A DNA stretch of 64,000 bases from NCBI GenBank assembly GCA_963832725.1, contig CAWHVG010000003.1:620001-684000 (forward strand), written 5' to 3'. A program made the position numbers and the translations under genes. This document shows, piece by piece, positions 9,751 to 18,035 of this stretch (position 1 is the stretch's first letter; each line of letters opens with the position of its first letter). This DNA is from JAEZBP01 sp963832725 (GTDB lineage: Bacteria; Myxococcota_A; Polyangia; Polyangiales; Sandaracinaceae). The notes under the pieces are model-generated. The model had not been told where the DNA came from. It did no database searches and was given only the letters and a program-made list of their open reading frames with translations.

Positions 9751-11319
9751 TCATGACTGATCACATCTCCCCGCCGAGTAGCCGCTGGACGAGCAGGACG
9801 CGTTCGAGTTCTTGGAATCCCCGCGCGAGGGTCAGCCAGCCCGGTGGGCCGTTGTGCTTGAAGTGTCCGCCCATGCGGGCGATCGCGAAGCTGATGTCCC
9901 TGGCGTTTGGGTGCGACGGCAAGGACATGGACCAGGGGTTCTTGGTGGCGGCAAGGGCAATCAGGATGCCCAGCTGTTCGTCGGTGACCACAGCGGCGGC
10001 AGGGGTGTGCGGCGCGTCGCGGGCGATCGTGCGGAGCAGGAGCATCTGCCAGGCAAGCGCCATGCAGACGGCCAGCGCGTTCTGCAGGGCGTGCAGGTGT
10101 TGAAACTGCAGCTGCTCGTAGTGGCAGCCGGTCTTGATCGCCTTGAAGAACTCCTCGATCAGCCACCGCGCCCGGTACGCATCGACCACGCGCAGAACGT
10201 CTTGCTCGGTGGCGATGGGCTCGGTGGTCAACAGCTGCCACTCGATCGGCTCTACCCCTGCGGGCGGATCCGCTTCGCGGACCTGGACGAGGTTGAGCGT
10301 CAGCTCCTGCCGATCCGACCGACAGACTTTAGGGCGTCGGATGGTGGCGGTGGTCGCGCGGACCTCGAGTCGGGTCTCCCGTCCCTGACGTGCGTTCTTG
10401 CGACGCCGACGGCCGCCGCGGGTGACGACGGTTTCGAATGACACACGACGTGTCGCCAGGATCGGCGAGCTTTCCGAGAGCAGATCGTTCAGGTACGTGG
10501 CCTGCTGCTGTTCGTCGGCCGCCAGCCTGCGGTTGTGGGTCTGCCGAATGACGAAGCGCTGACCTCGGTCCACGAGCTGAGCCAACCACGGATATTTGTC
10601 GCCCTCGCGGTCGGCGACGTGCACGACGGACACCTCCGCCGCGGCTCCGGAGCGCTCGATCTCCTCGGCGACGCGTTCCCAACGCAGCGCCTCGTTGTCC
10701 TCGGCGAAGTGGCGTTCGCGTTCCAGCTGCTTTTTCGTGAGCTTCTTACGCTTCGGCTCGGGCTCAACCGGTCGAACGACGAACTCGCTGCCTCCCACGC
10801 CCAAGGGCACCGGCGTACCGCCGGGCTCGTCGCTCTGGACCAAGCAAGCGAGGAGACCCACGTGCGCGTAGAAGCCCTGCCCGTCGTTCATGAGCGCCCC
10901 AAGACCCTGCCGCGGCGTCGTGCCACCAAACCGCAGCTCTGTGGTGTCCTCCACCGAGAGCACCCACCCCGCGCTGCTCGATGCAGCCGCCCGCCGCCAG
11001 CTTTCGCTGACGTGGGGAGCTACGAGCGACGGGAACTCGACCTGCGGGTTGTTGAAGAACCGATACGCGGCCTCGATCTCCGCGCTGCCGGTCATGACCC
11101 GTGGCAGAGTCATCTCGGGCGAACGTGCCCAGGACTCGGCAATCCGTCCTGCACGTTCGTTGCGCCGAGCGTCTCCCAGGTCCACCGCGGCGAACTCGGA
11201 GCTGACCGGCCTGAAGGCAAACGGAAGCTCGAACCGCACCTCTTGTGAGCTCATGAGGAGCTTAGATCAGAGCCAATCCCCGACTTCAAGCCCGCTCTCC
11301 GAGATGTGATAACTCTTGA
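9751..11319 (-). mobile_element. IS4-family (Tn5/IS50-like) insertion sequence
   Basis: A complete IS of about 1.57 kb carrying one transposase gene. The ends are imperfect inverted repeats, TCATGACTGATCACATCTC on the left and TCAAGAGTTATCACATCTC read inward from the right (15/19). The flanks carry GAGCCCCCAC at both 9741-9750 and 11320-11329. Because C/G at the junctions is shared, the target duplication is 8-10 bp; IS50-type elements usually make 8-9 bp. The homologous repeat at 46316-46325 has this decamer only once, which is the empty site and fixes the boundaries. The transposase stop codon lies inside the left terminal repeat. Confidence 0.9.
9761..11254 (-). CDS. IS4-family transposase (Tn5-like)
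   Basis: A 497-residue cut-and-paste transposase. The N-terminal DNA-binding region contains 'AAVDLGDARRNERAGRIAES' and 'EAAYRFFNNPQVEFPSLVAPH', as in Tn5 transposase. The DDE catalytic residues are likely D in 'LSVEDTTELRF', D in 'VVHVADREGDKYPW' and E in the segment 'YRARWLIEEFFKAIK', which matches the IS4 YREK signature (Y-x2-R-x3-E-x6-K) exactly. The frame is intact from ATG at 11254 to the stop at 9761, so the element may be active. Base composition is slightly less GC-rich than its neighbours. Confidence 0.95.
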   Translation of the reverse strand: MSSQEVRFELPFAFRPVSSEFAAVDLGDARRNERAGRIAESWARSPEMTLPRVMTGSAEIEAAYRFFNNPQVEFPSLVAPHVSESWRRAAASSSAGWVLSVEDTTELRFGGTTPRQGLGALMNDGQGFYAHVGLLACLVQSDEPGGTPVPLGVGGSEFVVRPVEPEPKRKKLTKKQLERERHFAEDNEALRWERVAEEIERSGAAAEVSVVHVADREGDKYPWLAQLVDRGQRFVIRQTHNRRLAADEQQQATYLNDLLSESSPILATRRVSFETVVTRGGRRRRKNARQGRETRLEVRATTATIRRPKVCRSDRQELTLNLVQVREADPPAGVEPIEWQLLTTEPIATEQDVLRVVDAYRARWLIEEFFKAIKTGCHYEQLQFQHLHALQNALAVCMALAWQMLLLRTIARDAPHTPAAAVVTDEQLGILIALAATKNPWSMSLPSHPNARDISFAIARMGGHFKHNGPPGWLTLARGFQELERVLLVQRLLGGEM

Positions 11320-11329
11320 GAGCCCCCAC
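11320..11329. repeat. Target-site duplication, right copy
   Basis: GAGCCCCCAC, identical to 9741-9750. Confidence 0.8.
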
Positions 11330-11432
11330 GACCCGCCTACGGTTGGTGTTCAGACGCAACGGGTTTCGTGCTGGCACGGGGCCCGGCGCACGCGCAAACG
11401 GCGCGCGTACGCCACGCCTGCTGCCGCGGGTC
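11330..11432 (+). repeat. Composite repeat copy 1, distal part with 48-bp core
   Basis: Continues the repeat interrupted by the IS: GACCCGCCTAC, then a 48-bp core at 11356-11403 (GCAACGGGTTTCGTGCTGGC onward) also present at 46351-46398 and, diverged, at 53344-53391. After the core, the sequence to the start of the tandem array is shared with the copy at 46 kb. Confidence 0.85.
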
Positions 11433-11755
11433 GCTGCTCGCTCGCTGCGCTCGAACGGCCGGAGCTGCCGCGGGTCGCTCGGACGGGCCGGCGGTGCCGG
11501 CAGTCGCTGCTCGCTCGCTGTGCTCGAACGGCCGGAGCTGCCGCGGGTCGCTCGGACGGGCCGGCGGTGCCGCGGGTCGCTGCTCACTCGCTGTGCTCGA
11601 ACGGCCGGAGCTGCCGCGGGTCGCTCGGACGGGCCGGCGGTGCCGCGGGTCGCTGCTCGCTCGCTGCTCGCTCGCTGCTCGCTCGCTGTGCTCGAACGGC
11701 CGGAGCTGCCGCGGGTCGCTGCTCGCTCGCTGTGCTCGAACGGCCGGAGCTGCGC
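11433..11755 (+). repeat. Tandem array, 73-bp unit
   Basis: Three 73-bp units (starting 11433, 11506, 11579) and two shorter variants. Each opens with GCTGCTCGCTCGCTG(C/T)GCTC followed by AACGGCCGGAGCTGCCGCGG. Units differ by a few bases. The array fills the space between the 48-bp core and the 3' end of the TPR gene. Open frames across it are a by-product of GC content. Confidence 0.85.
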
Positions 11756-11812
11756 TGGCCGCCATGCGAAAGGCGGGCAGCCATCTCCCGGACGGCCCAG
11801 CGCGGGCGCTCG

Positions 11813-12782
11813 TCAGCGGGCGTAGCGGGGATCGCCCGGCCTGAGCGACAGGGAGCGCTGGATGTCGCCGAAGCGGCTCGAGACGCTCTTGGGGGCCACG
11901 CCGTAACGACGCGCCACCGACGCTTGGGAGATGCCGCCGATGCCGTGGACGACGACGATGGCGTAGTGCACCGCCGCGGCACAGAATCTCCGGGCGCTTC
12001 ACGCGGGGCTCTCGCTCGTCTCGGTAGTCGGCCCAGAGCGCGCGCGCGTGCTCGACTTGAACCGCGGTGAAGCCGGCGTCGCGCATGTGATCCTCGAGCA
12101 TGCCGACGACGACCTCGTCGGTCGCGGGCGAGGTCCGCGCTCGTCGCGTCTCCGCTTTCACGCCGTGTACCGAGACGTCGGCCGGTGCACCGGCTTCGAT
12201 CCACCGGAGGAGCGCGCGGTGCTCACGGTTCTCAGGCGCCGCTTCCGCCGCCTGCCGCGCCAGCTCCTGTGCCTGGCCCATGCGACCGACGCGCGCCAGG
12301 CAGTGCGCGACCGACGCCGTGATCTCGTGCTCGGGCGGGTCCGCGTGCGCGAGCGCGACCTCGAGATGCGCCAGCGCGGCCGAGGGATCGTCGAGCGCGA
12401 CGTCGAGCAGGTGGCCGAGGTTGTGATGGTACCAAGGGTTACGCGGCTCGAGGGTGAGCGCGCGCCGGTACGAGGACACGGCCGCCCGGTAGTTGCCCAG
12501 GAGCGCCTGGGCCAAGGCCATCAGCGAGTGCGCCACATCGTCGTGTGGCTTGGCGCCGATGACCTTGCGGAGGTGTAGCGCCGCAGCCCACGGGTCCTCT
12601 TCCAACCGCAGCTCCGCCAGGTGGCGGTGCGCGAAGACACGGCAGGGATCCCCCTCGGGCGCGAGCTTGAGGATGCGCTCCAGCAGTGGCTCGACGACGC
12701 GTCGACCGCGCCCTTCGTCCATCGCGCGCTCGGCGCGGCGGCGGAGGGTCTCGGCGCTTCGTTCGTCGCTTCGGCCACTCAT
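11813..12782 (-). CDS. TPR protein with C-terminal helix-turn-helix-like domain (one apparent frameshift)
   Basis: About 323 residues after correction. The N-terminal two thirds form TPR-like repeats ('VAHSLMALAQALLGNYRAAV', 'ALTLEPRNPWYHHNLGHLLD', 'PSAALAHLEVALAHADPPEH'). After 'REPRVKRPEI' an extra base at about 11984-11986 breaks the frame. The continuation 'VHYAIVVVHGIGGISQASVA' with 'RRYGVAPKSVSSRFGDIQRS' looks like a helix-turn-helix with recognition helix 'SVSSRFGDI', ending at 11813. An uncorrected reading would run into the tandem repeats. A sigma-70-type promoter lies 8 nt before the ATG. The function is unknown; a DNA-binding regulator or adaptor is inferred. Confidence 0.65.
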
Positions 12783-12790
12783 CGATGGTC

Positions 12791-12819
12791 CGTATAGTCT
12801 GGGGGTTTTGGGCTGGCAA
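12791..12819 (-). promoter_or_regulatory. Sigma-70-type promoter of the TPR-HTH gene
   Basis: Minus strand: -35 TTGCCA at 12814-12819, 17-nt spacer, -10 TATACG at 12791-12796, then only 8 nt to the ATG. The predicted transcript starts at or next to the start codon. Confidence 0.6.
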
Positions 12820-12912
12820 GACCGGCCCCTCGCCAAGTCCGGCCGGCGGAAGCGCGGCGACGCCGCGGATGCGCACGGATCGGCGGTGGGGCCGCCGGAG
12901 ATTCTGCGACCC

Positions 12913-13629
12913 TCAGGCCCGGTGCAGCACGACGACCAGGAAACCGCCGAGCCAGCGCAGCGTCGACCGCGACGCCAGCCGTTCGGCGGTGCCCATCGCG
13001 CGGCCGAGGACGGCCACCCGATGCACCGCGGCGGTCGGCGTCACGACCCGCACGCCGCGCACTTCGACCGGCGTCAGCTCGGAGGGCAAACGGCCGAGGA
13101 TCTCCCGCGGCGTGTCCCAGCGGGTCGGGATGTCGCTCTCCTTGTGCGCCTGGCCGATGCGACGTGCGCCGGCGGCCAGGCGCGCGAGGTAGCGCAGGCT
13201 CCAGCGGTTGTAGAACTCGAGCACCAGGTGGCCACCGGGCCGCGTGACGCGCGACAGCTCGCGCAGCGCGGCGTCGATGTCCGGCACGTGCGCGAGCACC
13301 TTGAAGCTGCACACGGTGTCGAAGCTCGCGTCGTCGAAGGGCAGGGCGGTGACCGATCCCTGTACGACCGAGAGGCCGCGCGACCTGGCGTGCTGCAGCA
13401 TCCCGCGCGAGAGATCGACGCCGACCGCCTCCTCGGCCACGCGATCGATGCGCGAGAGGAGCAGCCCGGTGCCGCAGCCCGCTTCCAGCACGCGCCTCCC
13501 GCGCGCGTAGGGCTCGACCGCCGCGAGCTCGAGCTCGTCGACGAGGGCGTGGTAGCCGCGGTCGCGACCGTGGTCGTAGTGGGAGCTGAAGTCGTCGTAG
13601 TAGCGCTTGGCGTTGTGCTGGACGTTCAT
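12913..13629 (-). CDS. SAM-dependent methyltransferase (class I)
   Basis: A 238-residue Rossmann-type methyltransferase. Motif I is 'VLEAGCGTGLLLSRID' (about 47-62), the acidic residue binding SAM is in 'AVGVDLSRGMLQHAR', motif II is 'LPFDDASFDTVCSFKVLAHV', and 'RVTRPGGHLVLEFYNRWSLR' follows, as in Methyltransf_11 proteins. The substrate is unknown. Its ATG overlaps the stop of the glycosyltransferase gene (ATGA at 13626-13629), so the two are translationally coupled and may act on the same glycan or lipid. Confidence 0.85.
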   Translation of the reverse strand: MNVQHNAKRYYDDFSSHYDHGRDRGYHALVDELELAAVEPYARGRRVLEAGCGTGLLLSRIDRVAEEAVGVDLSRGMLQHARSRGLSVVQGSVTALPFDDASFDTVCSFKVLAHVPDIDAALRELSRVTRPGGHLVLEFYNRWSLRYLARLAAGARRIGQAHKESDIPTRWDTPREILGRLPSELTPVEVRGVRVVTPTAAVHRVAVLGRAMGTAERLASRSTLRWLGGFLVVVLHRA

Positions 13630-14735
13630 GGACGTTCCTCGAGCAGCCGGTCGTACAGCGTCTCGTACGCGGCCGCCATGCGATCGGGAGTGAAGCGGTC
13701 GTTGGCGACCTTCCTGGCGGCCCGGCCCAACGCGTCTCGCGCTGCGTCGTCACCGAGCAGTCGATCGAGGGTCTCCGCCAGCGCGCCGGGCTCGACCGCG
13801 AGCGCGCCGCCTCCGTCGGCCAGCTCGGCGGCCGGCGCGCCCGAGGCCACGACCACGGGCCGCGCCAGCCACATCGCCTCCAGGAGGACGAGTGGCAGAT
13901 CCATCTTCGCGTAGAGATCGGTGCTGGGCAGCGCCACGACATCGGCAGCAGCGATCAGGTCGTGGATGCGCGGCGTCTCGCCAATCCACGTCACGCGATC
14001 CGTGATGCCGTGGGCGCGAGCGCGCTCGCGGAGCTCGACTTCCGCCCGCTCGGCATCCGCCGTCTTCGGGCGGCAGGCCATCACCAGGCGTGCGTCACGG
14101 TCGCCCATCGCGGCGAAGGCGTCGACGATCCGCGCGGCGCCGTCGCCGAGCTCCAGATCGCCCGGATAGAGCACCAGCGGGGCGTCCAGCGGGAGCCCGA
14201 GATCCTCGCGGGCGCGGCGGCGCGCCTCGTCGGTCGGCGCCGAGAGCGGCGGGACGGCCGGCGGGATGTGGGCCAGCTTCGATGCGGGTACCCCCGCGCT
14301 CTGCAGCGCTTCCATGCTGGCGCGGGACAACACGACGGTGCAGTCCGCGAAGAGCAGCGAGCGGACGCGGCTGAGCTCGCGCGGTCGGCTGCACACGGTC
14401 TGGACCGTCGCGGCTCGGCGGAGCGTGGCGCAGGCGCGGCCGGCGGCGGAGCTCTTCGGGTTCGGCGCGAAGAAGAAGTGCCACAGCGCGCTCTTGGGTC
14501 CGATGGCGAGGCGCTTCAGCACGCGCAGCTGGGCGGCCATGCCCGGCGCGTAGCGGCCGGCGTCGCGGTAGACGGCCTCGACCTCGCCGCGCGGCGGCGC
14601 CCACGCCGACGAGCCGTCCCCCATGACGATGGGCACGTGCCGCGACAGCCCCGCCGCCACGTCGCGCGCGAGGTTCTTGCTGCTGTCGTTCCAGGGCGGG
14701 ACGACGGGCTTGGAGACGAAGAGGACACGCGCCAT
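13626..14735 (-). CDS. Glycosyltransferase, GT4 family
   Basis: A 369-residue GT-B-fold enzyme. The C-terminal half holds the GT4 features: 'LVLYPGDLELGDGAARIVDA', 'VTWIGETPRIHDLIAAADVV' and the nucleotide-sugar site 'DLPLVLLEAMWLARPVVVAS' with the E-x7-E-like pattern. The N-terminus 'MARVLFVSKPVVPPWNDSSK' lacks a signal peptide, so it is cytosolic or membrane-associated. The donor and acceptor cannot be read from sequence. It overlaps the downstream methyltransferase by 4 nt. TATCTG lies 8 nt before the ATG, so it may be leaderless. Confidence 0.85.
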   Translation of the reverse strand: MARVLFVSKPVVPPWNDSSKNLARDVAAGLSRHVPIVMGDGSSAWAPPRGEVEAVYRDAGRYAPGMAAQLRVLKRLAIGPKSALWHFFFAPNPKSSAAGRACATLRRAATVQTVCSRPRELSRVRSLLFADCTVVLSRASMEALQSAGVPASKLAHIPPAVPPLSAPTDEARRRAREDLGLPLDAPLVLYPGDLELGDGAARIVDAFAAMGDRDARLVMACRPKTADAERAEVELRERARAHGITDRVTWIGETPRIHDLIAAADVVALPSTDLYAKMDLPLVLLEAMWLARPVVVASGAPAAELADGGGALAVEPGALAETLDRLLGDDAARDALGRAARKVANDRFTPDRMAAAYETLYDRLLEERP

Positions 14736-14743
14736 CGCGACGC

Positions 14744-14749
14744 CAGATA
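14744..14749 (-). promoter_or_regulatory. Candidate -10 box of the glycosyltransferase gene
   Basis: TATCTG on the minus strand with an 8-nt gap to the ATG at 14735. No clear -35. Confidence 0.3.
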
Positions 14750-14809
14750 CCGGCCGGAGCCGGGCTGGGCAAGCTTGACCGCGCTTGGGCCCGGGACTAC
14801 GGGTGCGAG

Positions 14810-15331
14810 ATGATCGACCCGGACGACGAGGACGTGCTGGACGACGAGCCCGACCCCTTGGACGACGAAGACCGAACGGAGCCGGAGCCGGAGCGCCGCC
14901 GCCGCCGCCTCGAGCGCATCCTGCCCGAGGTGCTCAAGCGTGCCATCGAGCGCGGCCTCGAGACCGGCATCGGGACGATCAGCAACAGCGGCGAGGCGAT
15001 CCGGGACATGCTCGGCGACAACGTCAAGCACGTCCCCAAGGAGCTCGTCGGCTACATCTTCTCGCAGGTCGACGAGACGAAGAACGCGATGGTGCGGGTG
15101 GTCGCAGGCGAGGTGCGGGACTTCCTCTCCGCCACCAATCTCGCGCAGGAGCTCCAGAAGGCGCTCACGAGCCTCTCGTTCGAGATTCGGACGGAGATCC
15201 GCTTCATCCCCAACGACGCCGGCGGCATCAAGCCCGAGGTGAAGGCCGAGGTCGACCCGAAGCGAGCGCGCCGCAAGAAGCGGCGGGACGAGGTCGACGA
15301 GGAAGGAAAAGGCCTCGAGGAAGACGACTGA
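14810..15331 (+). CDS. Conserved-looking acidic/basic cytoplasmic protein, function unknown
   Basis: A 173-residue soluble protein, no family assigned. It has an acidic N-terminus (Asp/Glu over the first 28 residues), an Arg cluster, then a mostly helical core ('LPEVLKRAIERGLETGIGTI', 'HVPKELVGYIFSQVDETKNA', 'VVAGEVRDFLSATNLAQELQ', 'LTSLSFEIRTEIRFIPND'), and a Lys/Arg-rich then acidic tail. The amphipathic helices are reminiscent of phasin-like proteins, but that is only a resemblance. An intrinsic terminator follows at 15356, supporting a real single-gene unit. Confidence 0.7.
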   Translation: MIDPDDEDVLDDEPDPLDDEDRTEPEPERRRRRLERILPEVLKRAIERGLETGIGTISNSGEAIRDMLGDNVKHVPKELVGYIFSQVDETKNAMVRVVAGEVRDFLSATNLAQELQKALTSLSFEIRTEIRFIPNDAGGIKPEVKAEVDPKRARRKKRRDEVDEEGKGLEEDD

Positions 15332-15355
15332 CGCTCCCTCCGAACCAGGTCGCCG

Positions 15356-15390
15356 AAAGGCGGGACTGCCACGTGCAGGCCCGCCTTTTT
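15356..15390 (+). terminator. Intrinsic terminator
   Basis: Stem AAAGGCGGG / CCCGCCTTT, extended inward by CTGC/GCAG, followed by TTTTT. It ends the 14810-15331 gene. The 150 bp beyond, up to 15541, show nothing else. Confidence 0.85.
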
Positions 15391-15541
15391 CGTGAGGTCC
15401 ACTGCCGAGCCCGTAGATCGGCCAGAGCGCCGTGATGAGGCCTGGCGACGCCCGCGACGGACTGCGCCAGGCGCTCTGCCCACTATTGTCAGCCTCGCTC
15501 GCGAGGTCGCACCGCGAACGCGCCCCTGGCCGGGGCCGCGC

Positions 15542-16678
15542 TCACTCGCCGGCGGAGCTGGAGGGGAGGCGGCCCGTGGCGTACGCGTCGACGAGGATCT
15601 GCGCTACCTCGACCGGGAGACCGAGGTAAGGCTCATCGTAGGTGATGGGGCCCGCGCCGCGGCGGGAGATCACCAGCTTGCGCTCCTCGTGGACGCCCTC
15701 GAGCACCGACCACGCGCGCTTCTCGGTGACGCCGGCGCTGGCGAGGTCGCGCCAGCGGGTGCGCAGGATGCCGCCGCGCGTGCGGATGAGCAGCTCGGCC
15801 GGCGTGAGCACCATCGACAGGCCTTTCTGGGGTGCGATGTCCCGGCGCTCCATCCACAGCCAGCGCGCAAAGACGGCGAAGAGCGCCACGAGGAGACCCG
15901 CGCCGACCAGCGGGTCGACCGCGTCCCAGACCATCGCGCCCCCGCGGGCGAGGCCGTCGAGGGCGGCCACGGCGATGAGCACGACGAGGTAGGGGCCCTT
16001 CTTCACCCACGCGAAGCCGTGGGGGACGGCCAACACGCCCGCCTCGCGGCGACCCGCGGCCGCCGCGTCGTAGACCGCGCTCGCCAGCGCGTGGGGAGGC
16101 GGGTGCTCGACCGGCTCGAGATCCTCCCCGCCCCGCCAGCGCATGAGCCGCTCCGCCAACCGGCCCGGTGTCTCCTCGAACACCGGCGGCAGCGGCAGAT
16201 GCGTGCGCCCCGACTCGGGATCGGTGACGACGTAGACCTCGCTGGCGCGCTGCCCCCGCGCTCGCTCCTGCCAGCGACCTCGCTCCGCGACGCCGACCAC
16301 GTCCTCGCGCGGGACGGCCACGTCCAAGTCCGGCGTGCGAAGAAAGAGCCCCTCCGTAGTCAGCACGAGCGCGTAGCGGCGGGCCAGGGCGAAGACCCGA
16401 AAGCGCTGCATCATCCGCACGCCGAGCAGCACCACCCGCATCGTGAGCCCGAGCGCGATCACCCGGAAGGCGACCGCCAGCGGATCGACGCTGGTCCCCG
16501 CGACCATCTCCCGGAAGACCGCCGCCGACCACACCACGGCGGCCAAGAGAGGCGCGGCCGCCGCGCGGATGCCTTCGGCGTCGAGCAGGACGGGGCGGTG
16601 CCCCCGCAGCACGATGTCGTCGGAGCCCGGGCTGCCGCCCCGCAGCGCCGCCTCGGCGCGCTCTACCCAGCTCGTCAT
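15542..16678 (-). CDS. Membrane protein with two PH-like halves, function unknown
   Basis: A 378-residue protein with an internal two-fold pattern. Each half has a hydrophobic stretch (about residues 38-85; about 235-275) followed by a beta-rich segment of the type 'YALVLTTEGLFLRTPDLDVA' plus 'VPREDVVGVAERGRW', and 'LSMVLTPAELLIRTRGGILR' plus 'TRWRDLASAGVTEKR'. This resembles bacterial membrane-tethered PH domains, which I infer rather than recognise firmly. Its ATG overlaps the stop of the upstream lipoprotein gene (ATGA), so the two are coupled. Confidence 0.65.
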   Translation of the reverse strand: MTSWVERAEAALRGGSPGSDDIVLRGHRPVLLDAEGIRAAAAPLLAAVVWSAAVFREMVAGTSVDPLAVAFRVIALGLTMRVVLLGVRMMQRFRVFALARRYALVLTTEGLFLRTPDLDVAVPREDVVGVAERGRWQERARGQRASEVYVVTDPESGRTHLPLPPVFEETPGRLAERLMRWRGGEDLEPVEHPPPHALASAVYDAAAAGRREAGVLAVPHGFAWVKKGPYLVVLIAVAALDGLARGGAMVWDAVDPLVGAGLLVALFAVFARWLWMERRDIAPQKGLSMVLTPAELLIRTRGGILRTRWRDLASAGVTEKRAWSVLEGVHEERKLVISRRGAGPITYDEPYLGLPVEVAQILVDAYATGRLPSSSAGE

Positions 16679-17037
16679 CCGGCCTCCCGCGGGCAGGCGC
16701 GCCTGGCGGTGGCACAGCGCGTCCAGGCGTCGCCGTCGTCCAACCGTCGCGCGATGTCACAGAGCGCGTGCGAGGCGGCGCAGACGGCCTCGGCGGCGGG
16801 GCAGGGCCGGGTGCCGGCGCACGCGCGCGCCTCGGCGGCACGGTGAGCGATGGTCGCCTCGTGCACCTGGATCCGCGCGAATGCATGATCCGCGTCCGGC
16901 CGAGGGGGCGCGCCTCCGCATCCCGCGAGCATCAGGCCGGCCCAGGTGAAAAGCGCACACGCGCCCACGCTCCGGCCGTCCTTCGCGGTTTCCGCGCGGC
17001 GGCATGAGCCACCGACCCGGTCCGGCGCTCGGTTCAT
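16675..17037 (-). CDS. Small Cys-rich lipoprotein
   Basis: The ATG at 17037 gives 120 residues with a signal peptide and lipobox LAGC ('CALFTWAGLMLAGC'). The mature region has paired cysteines ('ARACAGTRPCPAAEAVCAAS', 'HALCDIARRLDD', 'WTRCATARRACPREAG'), suggesting two or three disulfides outside the cytoplasm. A longer frame upstream to 17124 would precede the signal peptide and is disfavoured. It is coupled by an ATGA overlap to the membrane protein. Function unknown. Confidence 0.65.
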   Translation of the reverse strand: MNRAPDRVGGSCRRAETAKDGRSVGACALFTWAGLMLAGCGGAPPRPDADHAFARIQVHEATIAHRAAEARACAGTRPCPAAEAVCAASHALCDIARRLDDGDAWTRCATARRACPREAG

Positions 17038-17199
17038 GGCGTCCTCCCGCAGCGCGCGCCGCCGGCGGGAGGTCGGACCGAGCTTCCGGACGCGGCGAGC
17101 CATCGCCGTGAAGCACATCGCCATGGTTCTTACGAGAGTCGACTTTTCCTCGGAGGTCGGGTACGGCTAGTCTCTCAGGCCGCCCGCGGCAACCCGCCG

Positions 17200-17922
17200 A
17201 TGCCTCTCGTCAACCACGCCCATCAAGAGATCCACCTCAAGGTGGTCTACTACGGCCCGGGCCTGGGCGGGAAGACGACCAACCTCGAGCACATCCACTC
17301 GCGCACGAAGCCCGAGCGCCGCGGCAAGCTCATCTCGCTGGCGACCGAGTCGGAGCGGACGCTCTTCTTCGACCTGCTCCCGGTCGAGCTCGGCACGTTC
17401 AAGGGCTACCAGGTCCGTCTGCATCTGTGCACGGTGCCGGGGCAGATCGCGCACGACCGGACCCGCCGGCTCGTGCTGCGGCACGTGGACGGCATCGTCT
17501 TCGTCGCCGACTCGCAGGCCAACCGGGTCGAGGACAACAAGCAGAGCATCATCAACCTGGCCAAGAACCTCCGGCTTCAGGGCGACGATCCCGACGTGCT
17601 CCCGCTGGTCGTGCAGTACAACAAACGCGACCTGCCCAACGTGCTGTCGCTGGATGCGCTGCGCGAGGTGCTCGGGATACCGGAGGGGTTGCCCGAGATC
17701 GAGGCGGTCGCGGTGCAAGGGGTCGGGGTCTTCGAGACCGTGAAGACCATCCTGAAGACGTGTCTGAAGATCGTCGGCGAGCCCCGAACGGCCAAAGAGG
17801 GTCGCTCGCCCTCGATCTTGCCCGGCAAGCGTGCGTCGATGTTCCCGAATGCGGGCCGCGAGGTCGAGGACGACGTGCCCCTCCCGCCCCCCGCCGCCAT
17901 CCCGCGCCTCGACGACGAGTAG
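17200..17922 (+). CDS. MglA-family Ras-like small GTPase
   Basis: 240 residues. P-loop 'YYGPGLGGKTTNLEHIHSR' (about 17-35), switch region 'GKLISLATESERTLFFDLLP', G3 variant 'TVPGQ', and G4 'NKRD'. These match MglA, the polarity GTPase that drives gliding and pilus positioning in myxobacteria. It differs from MglA itself by 'LHLCTVPGQIAHDRTRRLVL' in switch II and by a 40-residue C-terminal extension rich in Pro and acidic residues, so I call it a paralogue rather than mglA. No mglB-like Roadblock gene lies next to it. Confidence 0.85.
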   Translation: MPLVNHAHQEIHLKVVYYGPGLGGKTTNLEHIHSRTKPERRGKLISLATESERTLFFDLLPVELGTFKGYQVRLHLCTVPGQIAHDRTRRLVLRHVDGIVFVADSQANRVEDNKQSIINLAKNLRLQGDDPDVLPLVVQYNKRDLPNVLSLDALREVLGIPEGLPEIEAVAVQGVGVFETVKTILKTCLKIVGEPRTAKEGRSPSILPGKRASMFPNAGREVEDDVPLPPPAAIPRLDDE

Positions 17923-18023
17923 CCGCCCGAAGCGGGGCGTGCGGTCGAGCGCGTGCTCGGAGGGGCGGTGGCTTCGCTCTTCGGCCACGGCGAAACACGG
18001 CGGCATGTCGCGAAGCGGCGCGA

Positions 18024-18029
18024 TATACC
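18024..18029 (+). promoter_or_regulatory. Candidate -10 box before the NUDIX-MBL gene
   Basis: TATACC, 6 nt before the GTG start at 18036, suggesting a leaderless mRNA. No good -35. Confidence 0.35.
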
Positions 18030-18035
18030 GCGGAC

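Noticed and set aside
11337..11812. Extension of the TPR protein into the tandem repeats
   Set aside because: Correcting one base gives a sensible helix-turn-helix end and a stop at 11813; the repeat-coded extension is low complexity.
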